NCBI RefSeq assembly: GCF_000519185.1
Contig: NZ_JAFA01000024.1
Span: 1-64,000, forward strand
DNA from: Paraburkholderia nodosa DSM 21604
Lineage (GTDB): Bacteria > Pseudomonadota > Gammaproteobacteria > Burkholderiales > Burkholderiaceae
Direction of reading: 5' to 3'
Length of the DNA stretch: 64,000 bases
Shown here: positions 33,817 through 43,716 of the stretch, in pieces
How positions within the stretch are numbered: the first letter of the stretch is position 1
How the letters are laid out: the number at the start of each line of letters is the position of its first letter
Notes under the pieces: model-generated
What the model saw: the letters and a program-made list of their open reading frames with translations, nothing else
Databases searched by the model: none
What the model was told of the DNA's origin: nothing
Position numbers and translations under genes: made by a program

Positions 33817-35001
33817 ATGACAGAAGCCCCCACACCCACCGCCGCCAACGACAGCACCATCGCCTGCGACCTCTTTTGCGCCGTCATCGACAATTTCGGC
33901 GACATCGGCGTGTGCTGGCGGCTCGCGCGCCAGCTCGCGCACGAGCACGGCTGGCAAGTGCGCCTGTTCGTCGACGACCTGCACGCGTTCCAGAAGCTCT
34001 GCCCCGCGCTCGACCCGAACCGCGCCACGCAAGCGGTCGAAGGCGTACTCGTCGAGCACTGGCACGAGCCCGAGCACGCGGGCGACACACTGCAGATCGC
34101 CGATGTCGTGATCGAGGCGTTCGCGTGCGAGCTGCCGGGTGTCTATGTCGCGGCGATGGCCGAGCGCGCGCGCAAGCCCGTCTGGCTCAATCTCGAATAC
34201 TTGAGCGCCGAAGACTGGGTGGCCGATTTTCATCTGCGGCCCTCGCCGCACCCGCGCTACGCGCTCGCCAAGCACTTCTTCTTTCCCGGCCTCGGCCCCG
34301 GCACGGGGGGCGTGCTCAAGGAGCGCACGCTCGATGCCGGGCGCGCGGACTTCGAGCGCTCGCCCGACGAGCGCGCCGCATGGTGGCAGCGCGCCACGGG
34401 CGGCCCGCCGCCCGGCCCGGAAGCGACCGTGATCTCGCTTTTCGCCTATGAGAACCCCGCCGTCGACCCGCTGCTCGAGCAATGGCGCGACGGCGCGAAA
34501 CCGGTGGTCCTGCTCGTGCCGGAGGGCCGCATCTCTGGCGCGCTCGCGCGCTTTTTCGGCGAGCCGGCGTTCGGCGCAGGTTCGCAGGCCACGCGCGGCG
34601 CGCTGCGCGCGCACGCACTGGCTTTCACCGAGCAGCGCGGTTACGACCCTCTGCTCTGGGCGAGCGATCTCAACTTCGTACGCGGCGAGGACTCGTTCGT
34701 GCGCGCGCAATGGGCCGCGCGACCGTTCGTGTGGCACATCTATCCGCAAGCCGACGATGCCCATCTGCCGAAGCTCGACGCCGCGCTCGCGCACTACGGC
34801 CGCGCACTGCCGAAGGCGCCGCGCGCCGCGCTCGAACGCTTCTGGCATGCGTGGAATGGCCGCGGCACGCCGGACTGGGCCGATTTTGCACAGCATTTGC
34901 CCGTCTACGCGGCGCGCGCGAACGCCTGGGCCGCCGAACTCGGGCAGGTTGGCGATCTCGCCGGAAATCTCGCCGAATTCGCAAAAAGTCAGTTAAAATA
35001 A
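33817..35001 (+). CDS. earP: EF-P arginine rhamnosyltransferase EarP
   Basis: Transfers rhamnose from dTDP-rhamnose to Arg32 of elongation factor P, which activates EF-P for polyproline translation. It has 394 residues. The catalytic N-terminal motif DNFGDIGVCWRLARQL carries Asp25 and Asp29; the nucleotide-binding motif DLNFVRGEDSFVRAQWA carries Glu291, matching the residues shown to be essential in Pseudomonas EarP. ATG at 33817; an in-frame extension to 33604 overlaps uvrC and is rejected. Directly upstream of efp, 170-bp gap. Confidence 0.96.
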   Translation: MTEAPTPTAANDSTIACDLFCAVIDNFGDIGVCWRLARQLAHEHGWQVRLFVDDLHAFQKLCPALDPNRATQAVEGVLVEHWHEPEHAGDTLQIADVVIEAFACELPGVYVAAMAERARKPVWLNLEYLSAEDWVADFHLRPSPHPRYALAKHFFFPGLGPGTGGVLKERTLDAGRADFERSPDERAAWWQRATGGPPPGPEATVISLFAYENPAVDPLLEQWRDGAKPVVLLVPEGRISGALARFFGEPAFGAGSQATRGALRAHALAFTEQRGYDPLLWASDLNFVRGEDSFVRAQWAARPFVWHIYPQADDAHLPKLDAALAHYGRALPKAPRAALERFWHAWNGRGTPDWADFAQHLPVYAARANAWAAELGQVGDLAGNLAEFAKSQLK

Positions 35002-35171
35002 GCGGTTATCCGACGGCAGCCGTCTCAAGCGCTTCGAGTTTCGCGCCCTCATCGTGCATGCATGAAAGAGGGTCGCAGCAACTACACCAGCAGCATCACC
35101 CGAATCCGCTTGCGACGTTTGCCGTCGAGCACACTCGAAGCTACTCAATCTGGACAGGACAGTTTTTTACT

Positions 35172-35729
35172 ATGAAGACCGCACAGGAACTCCGCGTCGG
35201 CAACGTCGTGATGATCGGTAACGACGCAATGGTCGTGCAGAAGGCCGAATACAACAAATCGGGCCGCAACTCCGCCGTCGTGAAGATGAAGTTCAAGAAC
35301 CTGCTGACCGGCGCGGGCATGGAAACCGTGTACAAGGCGGACGACAAGTTCGACGTCGTCGTGCTGGATCGCAAGGAAGTGACGTACTCGTACTTCGCTG
35401 ACCCGATGTACGTGTTCATGGACGCCGACTACAACCAGTTCGAAGTCGAAGGCGAGATGATGGGCGACGCCCTGAACTACCTCGAAGACGGCATGGGCTG
35501 CGAAGTGGTGTTCTACAACGAGAAGGCCATCTCGGTCGAACTGCCGACCGTGCTGGTGCGCGAGATCATCTACACGGAACCGGCCGTCAAGGGCGACACG
35601 TCGTCGGGCAAGGTCCTGAAGACCGCCAAGCTGAACACCGGCTTCGAGCTGCAAGTGCCGCTCTTCTGCAACATCGGCGACAAGATCGAAATCGACACGC
35701 GTACGAACGAGTACCGCAGCCGCGCCTAA
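35172..35729 (+). CDS. efp: Elongation factor P (Arg32 type)
   Basis: Rescues ribosomes stalled at consecutive prolines. It has 185 residues with three beta-barrel domains. The loop tip is NKSGRNSA with Arg32, the residue that EarP rhamnosylates; Lys-modified EF-P would have Lys here. The C-terminal signature GFELQVPLFCNIGDKIEIDTRT is present. ATG at 35172 follows a T-rich stretch with no strong ribosome binding site. Ends before a strong terminator. Confidence 0.98.
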   Translation: MKTAQELRVGNVVMIGNDAMVVQKAEYNKSGRNSAVVKMKFKNLLTGAGMETVYKADDKFDVVVLDRKEVTYSYFADPMYVFMDADYNQFEVEGEMMGDALNYLEDGMGCEVVFYNEKAISVELPTVLVREIIYTEPAVKGDTSSGKVLKTAKLNTGFELQVPLFCNIGDKIEIDTRTNEYRSRA

Positions 35730-35800
35730 GGCCTAAAGGCACCTCAGGCCAATACGGCGTCCGCCCGCTGCTCTGGCGGCAAAAGGCGGACACCGCTGTG

Positions 35801-35832
35801 AAAGCGCCCCCTCGGGGCGCTTTTTCTTTTTT
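35801..35832 (+). terminator. Terminator after efp
   Basis: AAAGCGCCCC-CTC-GGGGCGCTTT stem followed by TTCTTTTTTT on the plus strand, 71 bp after the efp stop. Confidence 0.94.
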
Positions 35833-36030
35833 TGCCGAACGTGTATGTTTGAGAGTGCTGCGGAAAACCTTACCGGTTATGCGAAACGAATTGCATGCTT
35901 GCCGTCTTCAGCGGGCAAGCGGCGAGCAAGCGCGGCGCGCACCGGTCAAAGTGACACTCGCGGCACGGTTTCTGCTGTGGGGTGATAGGGCATGCGTTCC
36001 ATACTCTTTCCCCTTATCAGGAGAAACACA

Positions 36031-36240
36031 ATGAATAACGACATTGCCGAAGGCAAGTGGAAGCAGTTGATCGGCAAGGCCAAAGCGGCATGGGGCGAGT
36101 TGACGGACGACGAACTCGCAAAAGCCGAAGGCCGTGCGGATCGGCTCGCCGGGCTTATCCAGGAACGTTACGGCAAGACGCGTGACGAGGCAGAACTGGA
36201 AGTGCGCCGCTGGTTCGACGCGCACCGCCCGCGCGACTGA
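36031..36240 (+). CDS. CsbD-like stress protein
   Basis: Small hydrophilic protein of 69 residues. The N-terminus MNNDIAEGKWKQLIGKAKAAWGELTDDEL is the CsbD family hallmark (only part quoted: GKWKQLIGKAKAAWG). Such proteins accumulate in stationary phase or osmotic stress; biochemical role unknown. ATG at 36031 has AGGAGA seven nt upstream. It stands alone between the efp terminator and the response-regulator gene. Confidence 0.9.
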   Translation: MNNDIAEGKWKQLIGKAKAAWGELTDDELAKAEGRADRLAGLIQERYGKTRDEAELEVRRWFDAHRPRD

Positions 36241-36569
36241 CGCACCGTCCACGGCATGGCCGGTACGGTCGTCGCCCGCTTGCAGGCAAACAGGGGGTTG
36301 CACGCATGCCAAAGCGCCTGGCGCTTCGGGCGTGCGCTGCTGCCCGGCCGCCTCGCTGCCGGGCAACGCCGTCGCGCCCCCGCTCTGGCGCAGCACAACT
36401 GGGAGGACCGGAACTGAACACCCTGCTACGAGACATCTCCGTGATCTCGGTGAAATCTTTCGCATCGTGCCGCGCTTCCGCGCGCCGCGCGGCTGCCTGC
36501 CGGGGCGCGTGCGCGTCCCCGCGCGCGCCGCGCCGGCGCGACTGCGCTCATCCGTAAGCCGCTACCGCC
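36241..36569. other. 329-bp gene-free region before the response regulator
   Basis: Very GC-rich, no supported gene. A GGGAGGA motif at 36401-36407 resembles a ribosome binding site but no start codon follows at the right distance with a credible product. No sigma-54 (-24/-12) promoter was found. Confidence 0.5.
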
Positions 36570-37955
<1,386 letters not shown>

Positions 37956-37979
37956 ATCGGCAAAACGCCCGCACGTTGT

Positions 37980-38018
37980 AAAAAGGCTGCCCTTCGTTTC
38001 CGAAGGACAGCCTTTTTT
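37980..38018. terminator. Bidirectional terminator between the response regulator and nagZ
   Basis: AAAAAGGCTG-C-CCTTCG / CGAAGG-A-CAGCCTTTTTT with a 4-nt loop and one mismatch, T6 on the plus side and A5 on the other. Confidence 0.93.
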
Positions 38019-38045
38019 CATTGCGCCGACGCGGTAATCAGGTCG

Positions 38046-39086
38046 TCAGGGCAGGACGCTGCGCAGCAATGCCTGCGCCTCGACGTACCCCGGGTCCGCC
38101 ACCATCCTGTCCCAGCGCTGCGCCTTGCCGCGCGCGCGCATGCGCTTGATGCGCAGGCCCGAAGCCTTGGCGGCGCGGCGCGGCTCGATGGTGCGCAACG
38201 CGTCGAGCACCTTTTCGGCCTCATGCGGCTGGTTGCAGATCAGCACCATGTCGCAGCCCGCTTCGAGCGCGGCGCGCGCACCCTCGGTGAGCGTACCGCC
38301 CTGGCGCGCGGCCTCCATCGAGAGGTCGTCGCTGAAGATCGCGCCCGTGAAGCGCAGCCGCTTGCGCAGAATCTCCTCGACCCAGATGCGCGAGAAGCCC
38401 GCGGGCTTCGCATCGACCTTCGGATAAATCACGTGCCCCGGCATCACCGCCGTGAGCGAGAGACCGAGCCAGTCGTAAGGCTGCGCGTCTTCGCCGAGGA
38501 TCGCTTCGAGCGGTCGCTCGTCGACGGGCACCGCGACGTGCGAGTCCGCCGTCGCGAAGCCGTGACCCGGGAAATGCTTGCCGCAATTGGCCATGCCCGC
38601 AAGCGAAAGCCCGTGATTGAGACTCTTGGCGAGCAGCGTGACGACGCGCGGATCGCGATGGAACGCGCGATCGCCCACCACCTTCGACTGGCCGTAGCCG
38701 AGATCGAGCACCGGCGTAAAAGAGAGATCGATGCCGCACGCGCGCAGTTCGCTCGCGAGGATGTAGCCCACTGCTGTCGCGAGCTTGGTGGCGAGCAGCA
38801 CATCCTTGTCCCACAACGCGCCGAGGCGCCCCATGGCCGGCAGTACGGTGAAGCCATCGGTGCGAAAGCGCTGCACGCGGCCGCCTTCATGGTCGACGGC
38901 GATCAGCAGGTCCTCGCGCACCGAGCGAATGGCGTCGGTCAGCGCGACGAGCTGCGCACGGTTCTCGTAGTGGCGTGCGAACAGGATCACGCCGCCGGTC
39001 ATCGGGTGCGCGAGGCGGCGCACGTCGTCGTCGTTCAGCGTGGTGCCGACCACGTCGAGCATGACTGGCCCGGGATTATTCTTCAT
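38046..39086 (-). CDS. nagZ: Beta-N-acetylhexosaminidase NagZ
   Basis: Cytoplasmic GH3 enzyme that removes GlcNAc from anhydromuropeptides in cell-wall recycling; its products influence AmpC induction. It has 346 residues (E. coli 341). Motifs: AVDHEGGRVQR, the mobile catalytic loop KHFPGHG with its His, and nucleophile Asp in IFSDDLSMEAA. ATG at 39086. Last gene of the long lepA-to-nagZ run, 44 bp after acpS. Confidence 0.97.
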   Translation of the reverse strand: MKNNPGPVMLDVVGTTLNDDDVRRLAHPMTGGVILFARHYENRAQLVALTDAIRSVREDLLIAVDHEGGRVQRFRTDGFTVLPAMGRLGALWDKDVLLATKLATAVGYILASELRACGIDLSFTPVLDLGYGQSKVVGDRAFHRDPRVVTLLAKSLNHGLSLAGMANCGKHFPGHGFATADSHVAVPVDERPLEAILGEDAQPYDWLGLSLTAVMPGHVIYPKVDAKPAGFSRIWVEEILRKRLRFTGAIFSDDLSMEAARQGGTLTEGARAALEAGCDMVLICNQPHEAEKVLDALRTIEPRRAAKASGLRIKRMRARGKAQRWDRMVADPGYVEAQALLRSVLP

Positions 39087-39130
39087 CGATGAGTTTTACG
39101 TAGATGCCGCGCAACGCACGGCGATGGATA

Positions 39131-39529
39131 TCAGCCGTTGACTTCCGCAACCACGAACGACACCGCGTAGTCATGTTCGTCGGTGATGCTCACGCGCGCC
39201 GTGATACCGCGTTCGTCGAGCCACTGGGCGAGTTCACCCGAAGCGACGATCACGGGTCGGCCGCCCGGCTCGTTGAGGGTCTGCATGGCGCGCCAGGTCA
39301 TCGGCATGCGCATGCCGAGGCCGATCGCTTTCGAGAACGCCTCTTTCGCGGAGAACCTCGTGCACAGATACGCGAGGCCCCGCGCCGCCGACCGCGCCTT
39401 GCGCGCCTCGTAGACGGCGAGTTCGTCCGGGCCGAGCACGCGCGACGCGAAGCGCCCGTTGGTGCGCTCCATGACTGCCGCCACGCGGCTCACCTGGATG
39501 ATGTCGGTGCCGATACCGTAGATCGCCAT
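39131..39529 (-). CDS. acpS: Holo-[acyl-carrier-protein] synthase AcpS
   Basis: Attaches 4'-phosphopantetheine from CoA to Ser37 of acyl carrier protein. It has 132 residues. Mg-binding Asp in YGIGTDIIQVSR and Glu in RFSAKEAFSKAIG are present. ATG at 39529. Follows pdxJ (56 bp), the order pdxJ-acpS being widely conserved. Its substrate acpP is in the same window at 52937. Confidence 0.97.
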   Translation of the reverse strand: MAIYGIGTDIIQVSRVAAVMERTNGRFASRVLGPDELAVYEARKARSAARGLAYLCTRFSAKEAFSKAIGLGMRMPMTWRAMQTLNEPGGRPVIVASGELAQWLDERGITARVSITDEHDYAVSFVVAEVNG

Positions 39530-39585
39530 GAGACTCCCGTCGATGTATGTCGAATGCGCGCGGAGCGAAGGCGCGGGGGTTGCAA

Positions 39586-40350
39586 TCAGCCGCGTGTGCC
39601 GAGGCGCGCCGCAACCATGATCGCCTTCATTTCGCGCACCGCGTTCTCCCAGCCCGCGAAGATTGCGTGCGCAACGATCGCGTGGCCGATGTTCAGCTCG
39701 ACGATGCCGTCGATGGCCGCGATCTGCTGCACGTTCGTGTAATGCAGACCGTGACCGGCGTTCACCTTCAGTCCGAGGCTGTTGCCGCAGCTCACGCCAG
39801 TGACCACGCGCTCGTATTCGCGCTCCTGCTCGCCGGCATCGTGCGCCTCAGCGTAGCGGCCCGTATGCAACTCGATCACGGGCGCGCCCGTTTCGTGCGC
39901 CGCGCGGATCTGCGTTTCGTCCGGGTCGATGAAAAGCGAGACGCGGCAGCCCGCATCGGCAAGCTGGCGGCAGGCGGCAGCAACGGCGTCGAAGTGGCCC
40001 GCGACGTCGAGGCCGCCTTCGGTCGTCAGCTCCGCGCGCTTTTCGGGCACGAGGCAAACGTCGTGCGGTTTGATCTCGCACGCGATGTCGAGCATCTCGG
40101 CCGTCACCGCGCATTCGAGGTTCATGCGCGTTCGCAGTTGCGGACGCAGCGCGCGCACGTCGGCGTCGACGATATGGCGGCGATCCTCGCGCAGATGCAG
40201 CGTGATCGCGTCGGCGCCCGCCTCTTCGGCGAGGAGCGCCGCGCGGATCGGATCGGGATAAGCGGTGCCGCGCGCGTTGCGCAGCGTGGCGACGTGGTCG
40301 ATGTTCACACCGAGGTCGATCACGTTGGGCGAAGTGAGAAAGAAGCTCAT
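39586..40350 (-). CDS. pdxJ: Pyridoxine 5'-phosphate synthase PdxJ
   Basis: Forms pyridoxine 5'-phosphate from deoxyxylulose-5-phosphate and 3-amino-2-oxopropyl phosphate (vitamin B6 synthesis). TIM barrel of 254 residues with LGVNIDHVATLRNARG at the N-terminus, TLHLREDRRHI, VSLFIDPD and LKVNAGHGLHYTN. ATG at 40350 overlaps the recO stop by four bases (ATGA), so the genes are coupled. Longer readings into recO have no family match. Confidence 0.97.
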   Translation of the reverse strand: MSFFLTSPNVIDLGVNIDHVATLRNARGTAYPDPIRAALLAEEAGADAITLHLREDRRHIVDADVRALRPQLRTRMNLECAVTAEMLDIACEIKPHDVCLVPEKRAELTTEGGLDVAGHFDAVAAACRQLADAGCRVSLFIDPDETQIRAAHETGAPVIELHTGRYAEAHDAGEQEREYERVVTGVSCGNSLGLKVNAGHGLHYTNVQQIAAIDGIVELNIGHAIVAHAIFAGWENAVREMKAIMVAARLGTRG

Positions 40351-41360
40351 AGGTTCTGCAAGTCGATCAGAATCTGGCGCGTCGCGAGCGGCGTGCCGCC
40401 AAGGTACGTGTTCAGCAGGAAGCGCATGAGCGCCTTGCTCTGCGCAACCGTCTGGGGTCGATGGTAATCGTCCTCTTCCATGTCGAGCAACGTCTGACCC
40501 GAAAGCCGGGGCCATTGAGAAGGCCATTCGTCCGATGCTTCGCGCACGCCGCGTTCCGGATCGAACACGTAGCGAGCTTCGGCCACGACGGCCTTGCGGT
40601 TCACGGTGCGGTTGAGCGCGAGCGCGTAGCCCGCCTCCCGCAGCAGCACGCGCTCGAACGAGCGCAGCACCTGCACGGGCGGCTCGTCGTGCGCGAGGCG
40701 CGTGAGCGTCACGACGTAGTGCCGAAAGAGTTCGGGGTGCGGGTCTTCGCGCGCGATGAACTTCACCAGCAGCTCGTTCACGTAGAAGCCGCACAGAAGC
40801 GCGTCGCCGGTCAGCGGCAACATGCCGCCGACCCACTCGGCGCCGGTGAGCGTGCGCACCTCGCCCTTGCCGGTCCACGAAAGCGCGAGCGGCTGGAAGG
40901 TTTGCAGCACGCCACGCAACGCCGAATGCGGACGCTTCGCGCCCTTCGCGACGAGCGCCACGCGGCCGTGATCGCGCGAGAGCACATCGATGATGAGGCT
41001 CGTCTCGCGGTACGGATAGCTGTGCAGCACGAAAGCCGGCTGCTCGGCGATGCGGTAATCGGGGGTCGTGCTGCGTGAAGCGCGCGGCAATTGCGAGCGC
41101 GCGGTAGTCTTGCGGCCGTTGCGCGGTTCGGCGCGGCCTTCGAGCGTGGCGTCGGCGCCTTCGGTCATCGCGTTGCGCGTGGCGGCGCCTTTCGTCACCT
41201 TCGTGCTGCGCGTGCTCGTCGTGCCTTGGGTGCCTTTCGCAGGCGAGCGCCGCGCGCCGCGGGAATCGGGCGCTTCGCCCGGTGCGAATGCCTCGTCGGC
41301 CTGCGCGTCTTCGTGCGCGGGCCAGTCGTCGTGCAGGGTTCCGGCTGCGCCGTCACTCAT
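40347..41360 (-). CDS. recO: DNA repair protein RecO with long N-terminal extension
   Basis: Recombination mediator that loads RecA with RecR in the RecFOR pathway. It has 337 residues (E. coli 242). The conserved OB-fold begins only at about residue 101 (QPAFVLHSYPYRETSLIIDV); helical and C-terminal parts follow (LLCGFYVNELLVKF). The first 100 residues are low-complexity, rich in Ala, Gly, Arg, Thr. ATG at 41360 is used, 18 bp after the era stop; no internal start near residue 100 is obvious, and an ATG at residue 65 is the main alternative. Confidence 0.92.
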   Translation of the reverse strand: MSDGAAGTLHDDWPAHEDAQADEAFAPGEAPDSRGARRSPAKGTQGTTSTRSTKVTKGAATRNAMTEGADATLEGRAEPRNGRKTTARSQLPRASRSTTPDYRIAEQPAFVLHSYPYRETSLIIDVLSRDHGRVALVAKGAKRPHSALRGVLQTFQPLALSWTGKGEVRTLTGAEWVGGMLPLTGDALLCGFYVNELLVKFIAREDPHPELFRHYVVTLTRLAHDEPPVQVLRSFERVLLREAGYALALNRTVNRKAVVAEARYVFDPERGVREASDEWPSQWPRLSGQTLLDMEEDDYHRPQTVAQSKALMRFLLNTYLGGTPLATRQILIDLQNL

Positions 41361-41378
41361 ACGCGGTGCCCGTCGTGC

Positions 41379-42284
41379 TTACTCGTAACCGTAGGCGCGC
41401 AGCCCGGCATCGTTGTCGGCCCAGCCGCTCTTCACCTTCACGAAGGTTTCGAGGTACACGGGGCCGTCGAACAGCTTCTCCATGTCGAGTCGCGCGTCGG
41501 TGCTGATCTGCTTGAGCTTCGCGCCCTTCTGGCCGATCACCATCGCCTTCTGCGTGTCGCGCTCGACGAGAATCGTCGCGAAGACGCGGCGCAGCCGCCC
41601 TTCCTGCTCGAACTTGTCGATCAGCACCGTGCTCGTGTACGGGAGTTCGTCGCCGGTCCATCGGAACACTTTCTCGCGCAGGATTTCGGCAGCGAGGAAG
41701 CGCTCGCTGCGATCGGTGAGATCGTCCTCGCCGTAGATCGGCTCGCCTTCGGGCAGATACGGCTTGAGCGTCGCAAGCAGGCGCTTGATGTCGTCCGGGT
41801 TATTTGCCGAAAGCGGCACGATCTCGCGGAACTCGCGCAGACCCTGCACCTGCTGGATGAACGGATACAGCGTGGCCTTGTCGTTCACGCGGTCGATCTT
41901 GTTGGCGATCAGGATCGTGGGCGCACTTGGGGGAATGAGGTCGAGCACTTTCTGGTCGTCGGGACCGAACTTGCCGGCCTCGATCACGAACAGCACGGCA
42001 TCGACCGAGCTGAGCGTGGAGGTCACCGCGCGGTTCAGCGAGCGGTTGAGCGCCGTGCTGTGGCGCGTCTGGAAACCGGGCGTGTCGACGAAAATGTACT
42101 GCGCATCGTCGATCGTGTTGATGCCGGTGATGCGATGGCGCGTGGTCTGCGCCTTGCGCGACGTGATGCTGATCTTCTGGCCGACCAGCGCGTTCATTAG
42201 CGTCGATTTGCCAACGTTCGGACGGCCGACGATCGCGACCATGCCGCAACGGAAACCGGCAGGAGTGGAGGTGGGAGCGTTCAT
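41379..42284 (-). CDS. era: GTPase Era
   Basis: Essential GTPase that binds 16S rRNA in 30S assembly. It has 301 residues. GTPase motifs: G1 GRPNVGKS, G3 DTPG, G4 NKID, G5 SAN. The C-terminal KH domain has VIGQKGAKLKQI. ATG at 42284, 54 bp after rnc. A terminator-like hairpin with TTTTT lies 17-47 nt upstream of the start. Confidence 0.98.
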   Translation of the reverse strand: MNAPTSTPAGFRCGMVAIVGRPNVGKSTLMNALVGQKISITSRKAQTTRHRITGINTIDDAQYIFVDTPGFQTRHSTALNRSLNRAVTSTLSSVDAVLFVIEAGKFGPDDQKVLDLIPPSAPTILIANKIDRVNDKATLYPFIQQVQGLREFREIVPLSANNPDDIKRLLATLKPYLPEGEPIYGEDDLTDRSERFLAAEILREKVFRWTGDELPYTSTVLIDKFEQEGRLRRVFATILVERDTQKAMVIGQKGAKLKQISTDARLDMEKLFDGPVYLETFVKVKSGWADNDAGLRAYGYE

Positions 42285-42300
42285 GATCGGACCGGAATAG

Positions 42301-42331
42301 AAAAACGGGAGGCGCGCTCGCTGCGCGCCTC
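42301..42331 (-). terminator. Terminator-like hairpin between rnc and era
   Basis: Minus-strand 9-bp stem GAGGCGCGC / GCGCGCCTC (42331-42309, 5-nt loop), then CCG and TTTTT (42305-42301). Only 16 nt separate the T-run from the era ATG. Probably a partial terminator or attenuator. Confidence 0.65.
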
Positions 42332-42338
42332 GGTGGAA

Positions 42339-43496
42339 TCAGTGGCCGCCATCGGCCGCGCGCACGGGAATGGCCGTCGTGGCTTCGGCATCGGCGCTGG
42401 TGCCGCCGGCCGTTGTGGTTTGCGCGCGCTCGACGGTGCGCAACGCCGATTCGGCTTTCACCGCGGCCGAACGGTGGCCGATGGCGCCGGCGTTCGGTAC
42501 GGCGTCGAAACCCGTGGCCTTGTCGGCGGGCTTGTCGCTAGCCTTCTCCGCACCGCGTTCGGCCTTCTCCGCGGGCTTTTCAGCCGGTTTGTCCTTCTCC
42601 GCAGGGCGCTCCTGGACGTGCGCCGCGCGAATGACCGCGAGCGGCGCGCCTTCGGCTGCCGCGGTGTGCGCCGGACGCTCGGTACGCGCCGAGACACGCT
42701 CGCGGCGCTCCGGCGAGCGTAGATCGAGCGCGCCCTGCACGCCGGTCACACCGGGGACGACCTCGGGTTCCGGTTTGGGAGCACGCGCGCCCTTCGAGCG
42801 GCGCGGCTTCGCAACCAGCGCGGGCGCTGCGGCCATGACCTCGTCGAGTGCCTTTTTCGCCGCGGCCTGCTCCGCCGCGCGACGGCTCGCTCCAGAACCC
42901 GACACCTTCACGTCGAGCTTCGGCACCGTGCATTCGACTTCGAACTGCTGATTGTGCGCCGCACCATGCGTCGCGACGACCGTGTAAGTCGGCAGCGCGA
43001 TCTTGTGACCCTGCAGGTATTCCTGCAGCAGCGTCTTGGAATCCTTGCCGAGCGTGCGCGGATCGATGTGATCGAGGATCGGCACGTAGAGGCGTTTGAT
43101 GACCGTCTGGGCGGCGTCGAAGCCGCCGTCGAGGAAGATCGCCCCGAAGATCGCCTCCAACGCGTCGGCGAGGATCGACGGGCGGCGGAAGCCGCCGCTG
43201 CGCAACTCGCCTTCGCCGAGGCGCAGGCCGTCGGCAATATTGAGGGCCTGAGCAATTTCGTAAAGCGACTGCTGCTTGACGAGGTTCGCGCGCACGCGTG
43301 AGAGGTCGCCTTCGTCCAGCTTGCCAAAACGTTGGAACAATAGGGCAGCCACCGCGCAATTCAGAACCGAATCCCCGAGGAATTCAAGGCGTTCGTTATG
43401 CGTGGCACTGTGACTGCGGTGGGTTAAAGCCTGGCGCAGCAATTCCGCATTGCGAAATTCGTAGCGCAAACGGCTTTCCAACGGAGATTGGGGCAT
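42339..43496 (-). CDS. rnc: Ribonuclease III with disordered C-terminal tail
   Basis: Endonuclease for double-stranded RNA; processes rRNA precursors and mRNAs. It has 385 residues, against 226 in E. coli. The catalytic domain (1-150) has the signature NERLEFLGDS (34-43) and DALEAIFGAIFLDGG. The double-stranded RNA-binding domain lies at about 152-222. The remaining 160 residues are low complexity (Ala/Pro/Glu/Lys, repeated PAEK units at about 300-330). ATG at 43496. A 14-bp perfect hairpin is in its leader. Position lepB-rnc-era-recO is conserved across Proteobacteria. Confidence 0.97.
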   Translation of the reverse strand: MPQSPLESRLRYEFRNAELLRQALTHRSHSATHNERLEFLGDSVLNCAVAALLFQRFGKLDEGDLSRVRANLVKQQSLYEIAQALNIADGLRLGEGELRSGGFRRPSILADALEAIFGAIFLDGGFDAAQTVIKRLYVPILDHIDPRTLGKDSKTLLQEYLQGHKIALPTYTVVATHGAAHNQQFEVECTVPKLDVKVSGSGASRRAAEQAAAKKALDEVMAAAPALVAKPRRSKGARAPKPEPEVVPGVTGVQGALDLRSPERRERVSARTERPAHTAAAEGAPLAVIRAAHVQERPAEKDKPAEKPAEKAERGAEKASDKPADKATGFDAVPNAGAIGHRSAAVKAESALRTVERAQTTTAGGTSADAEATTAIPVRAADGGH

Positions 43497-43511
43497 GGGG
43501 AGAGTATAACG

Positions 43512-43549
43512 CGCCCGCCGCCCCCGGCGAAAACAGGGGGCGGCGGGCG
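43512..43549 (-). promoter_or_regulatory. 14-bp perfect GC hairpin in the rnc leader
   Basis: 43512-43525 and 43536-43549 are perfect inverted repeats (14 bp, all G-C, 10-nt loop). The hairpin ends 15 nt before the rnc ATG, with TTATACT between. No T-tract follows on the minus strand, so it does not look like a terminator. E. coli RNase III cleaves a hairpin in its own leader to limit expression; a similar role here is inference. Confidence 0.55.
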
Positions 43550-43716
43550 AAAAACCGTGACGAAGCGACGTTACCGGGGATTCTTCAAGTAGCGCGCGAA
43601 GATGCGATGCGTGTGATGCGAGTGAGACTCGTGTTCGCGCCTACGCGTTTTGTTGCTGCTTCGATGACTGCTTCGCGCGCGTGCTCGACGTGCATTGCAT
43701 GTCGAGCAAACACGAA

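Noticed and set aside
36306..36557. Small Arg/Ala-rich frame with a GGGAGGA motif inside
   Set aside because: The motif is in the middle of the frame, no suitable start follows, and the composition is that of random GC-rich sequence.
36241..36569. Sigma-54 promoter near the NtrC-type regulator
   Set aside because: No sequence close to TGGCAC-N5-TTGC was found in this gap or in the other gene-free stretches.
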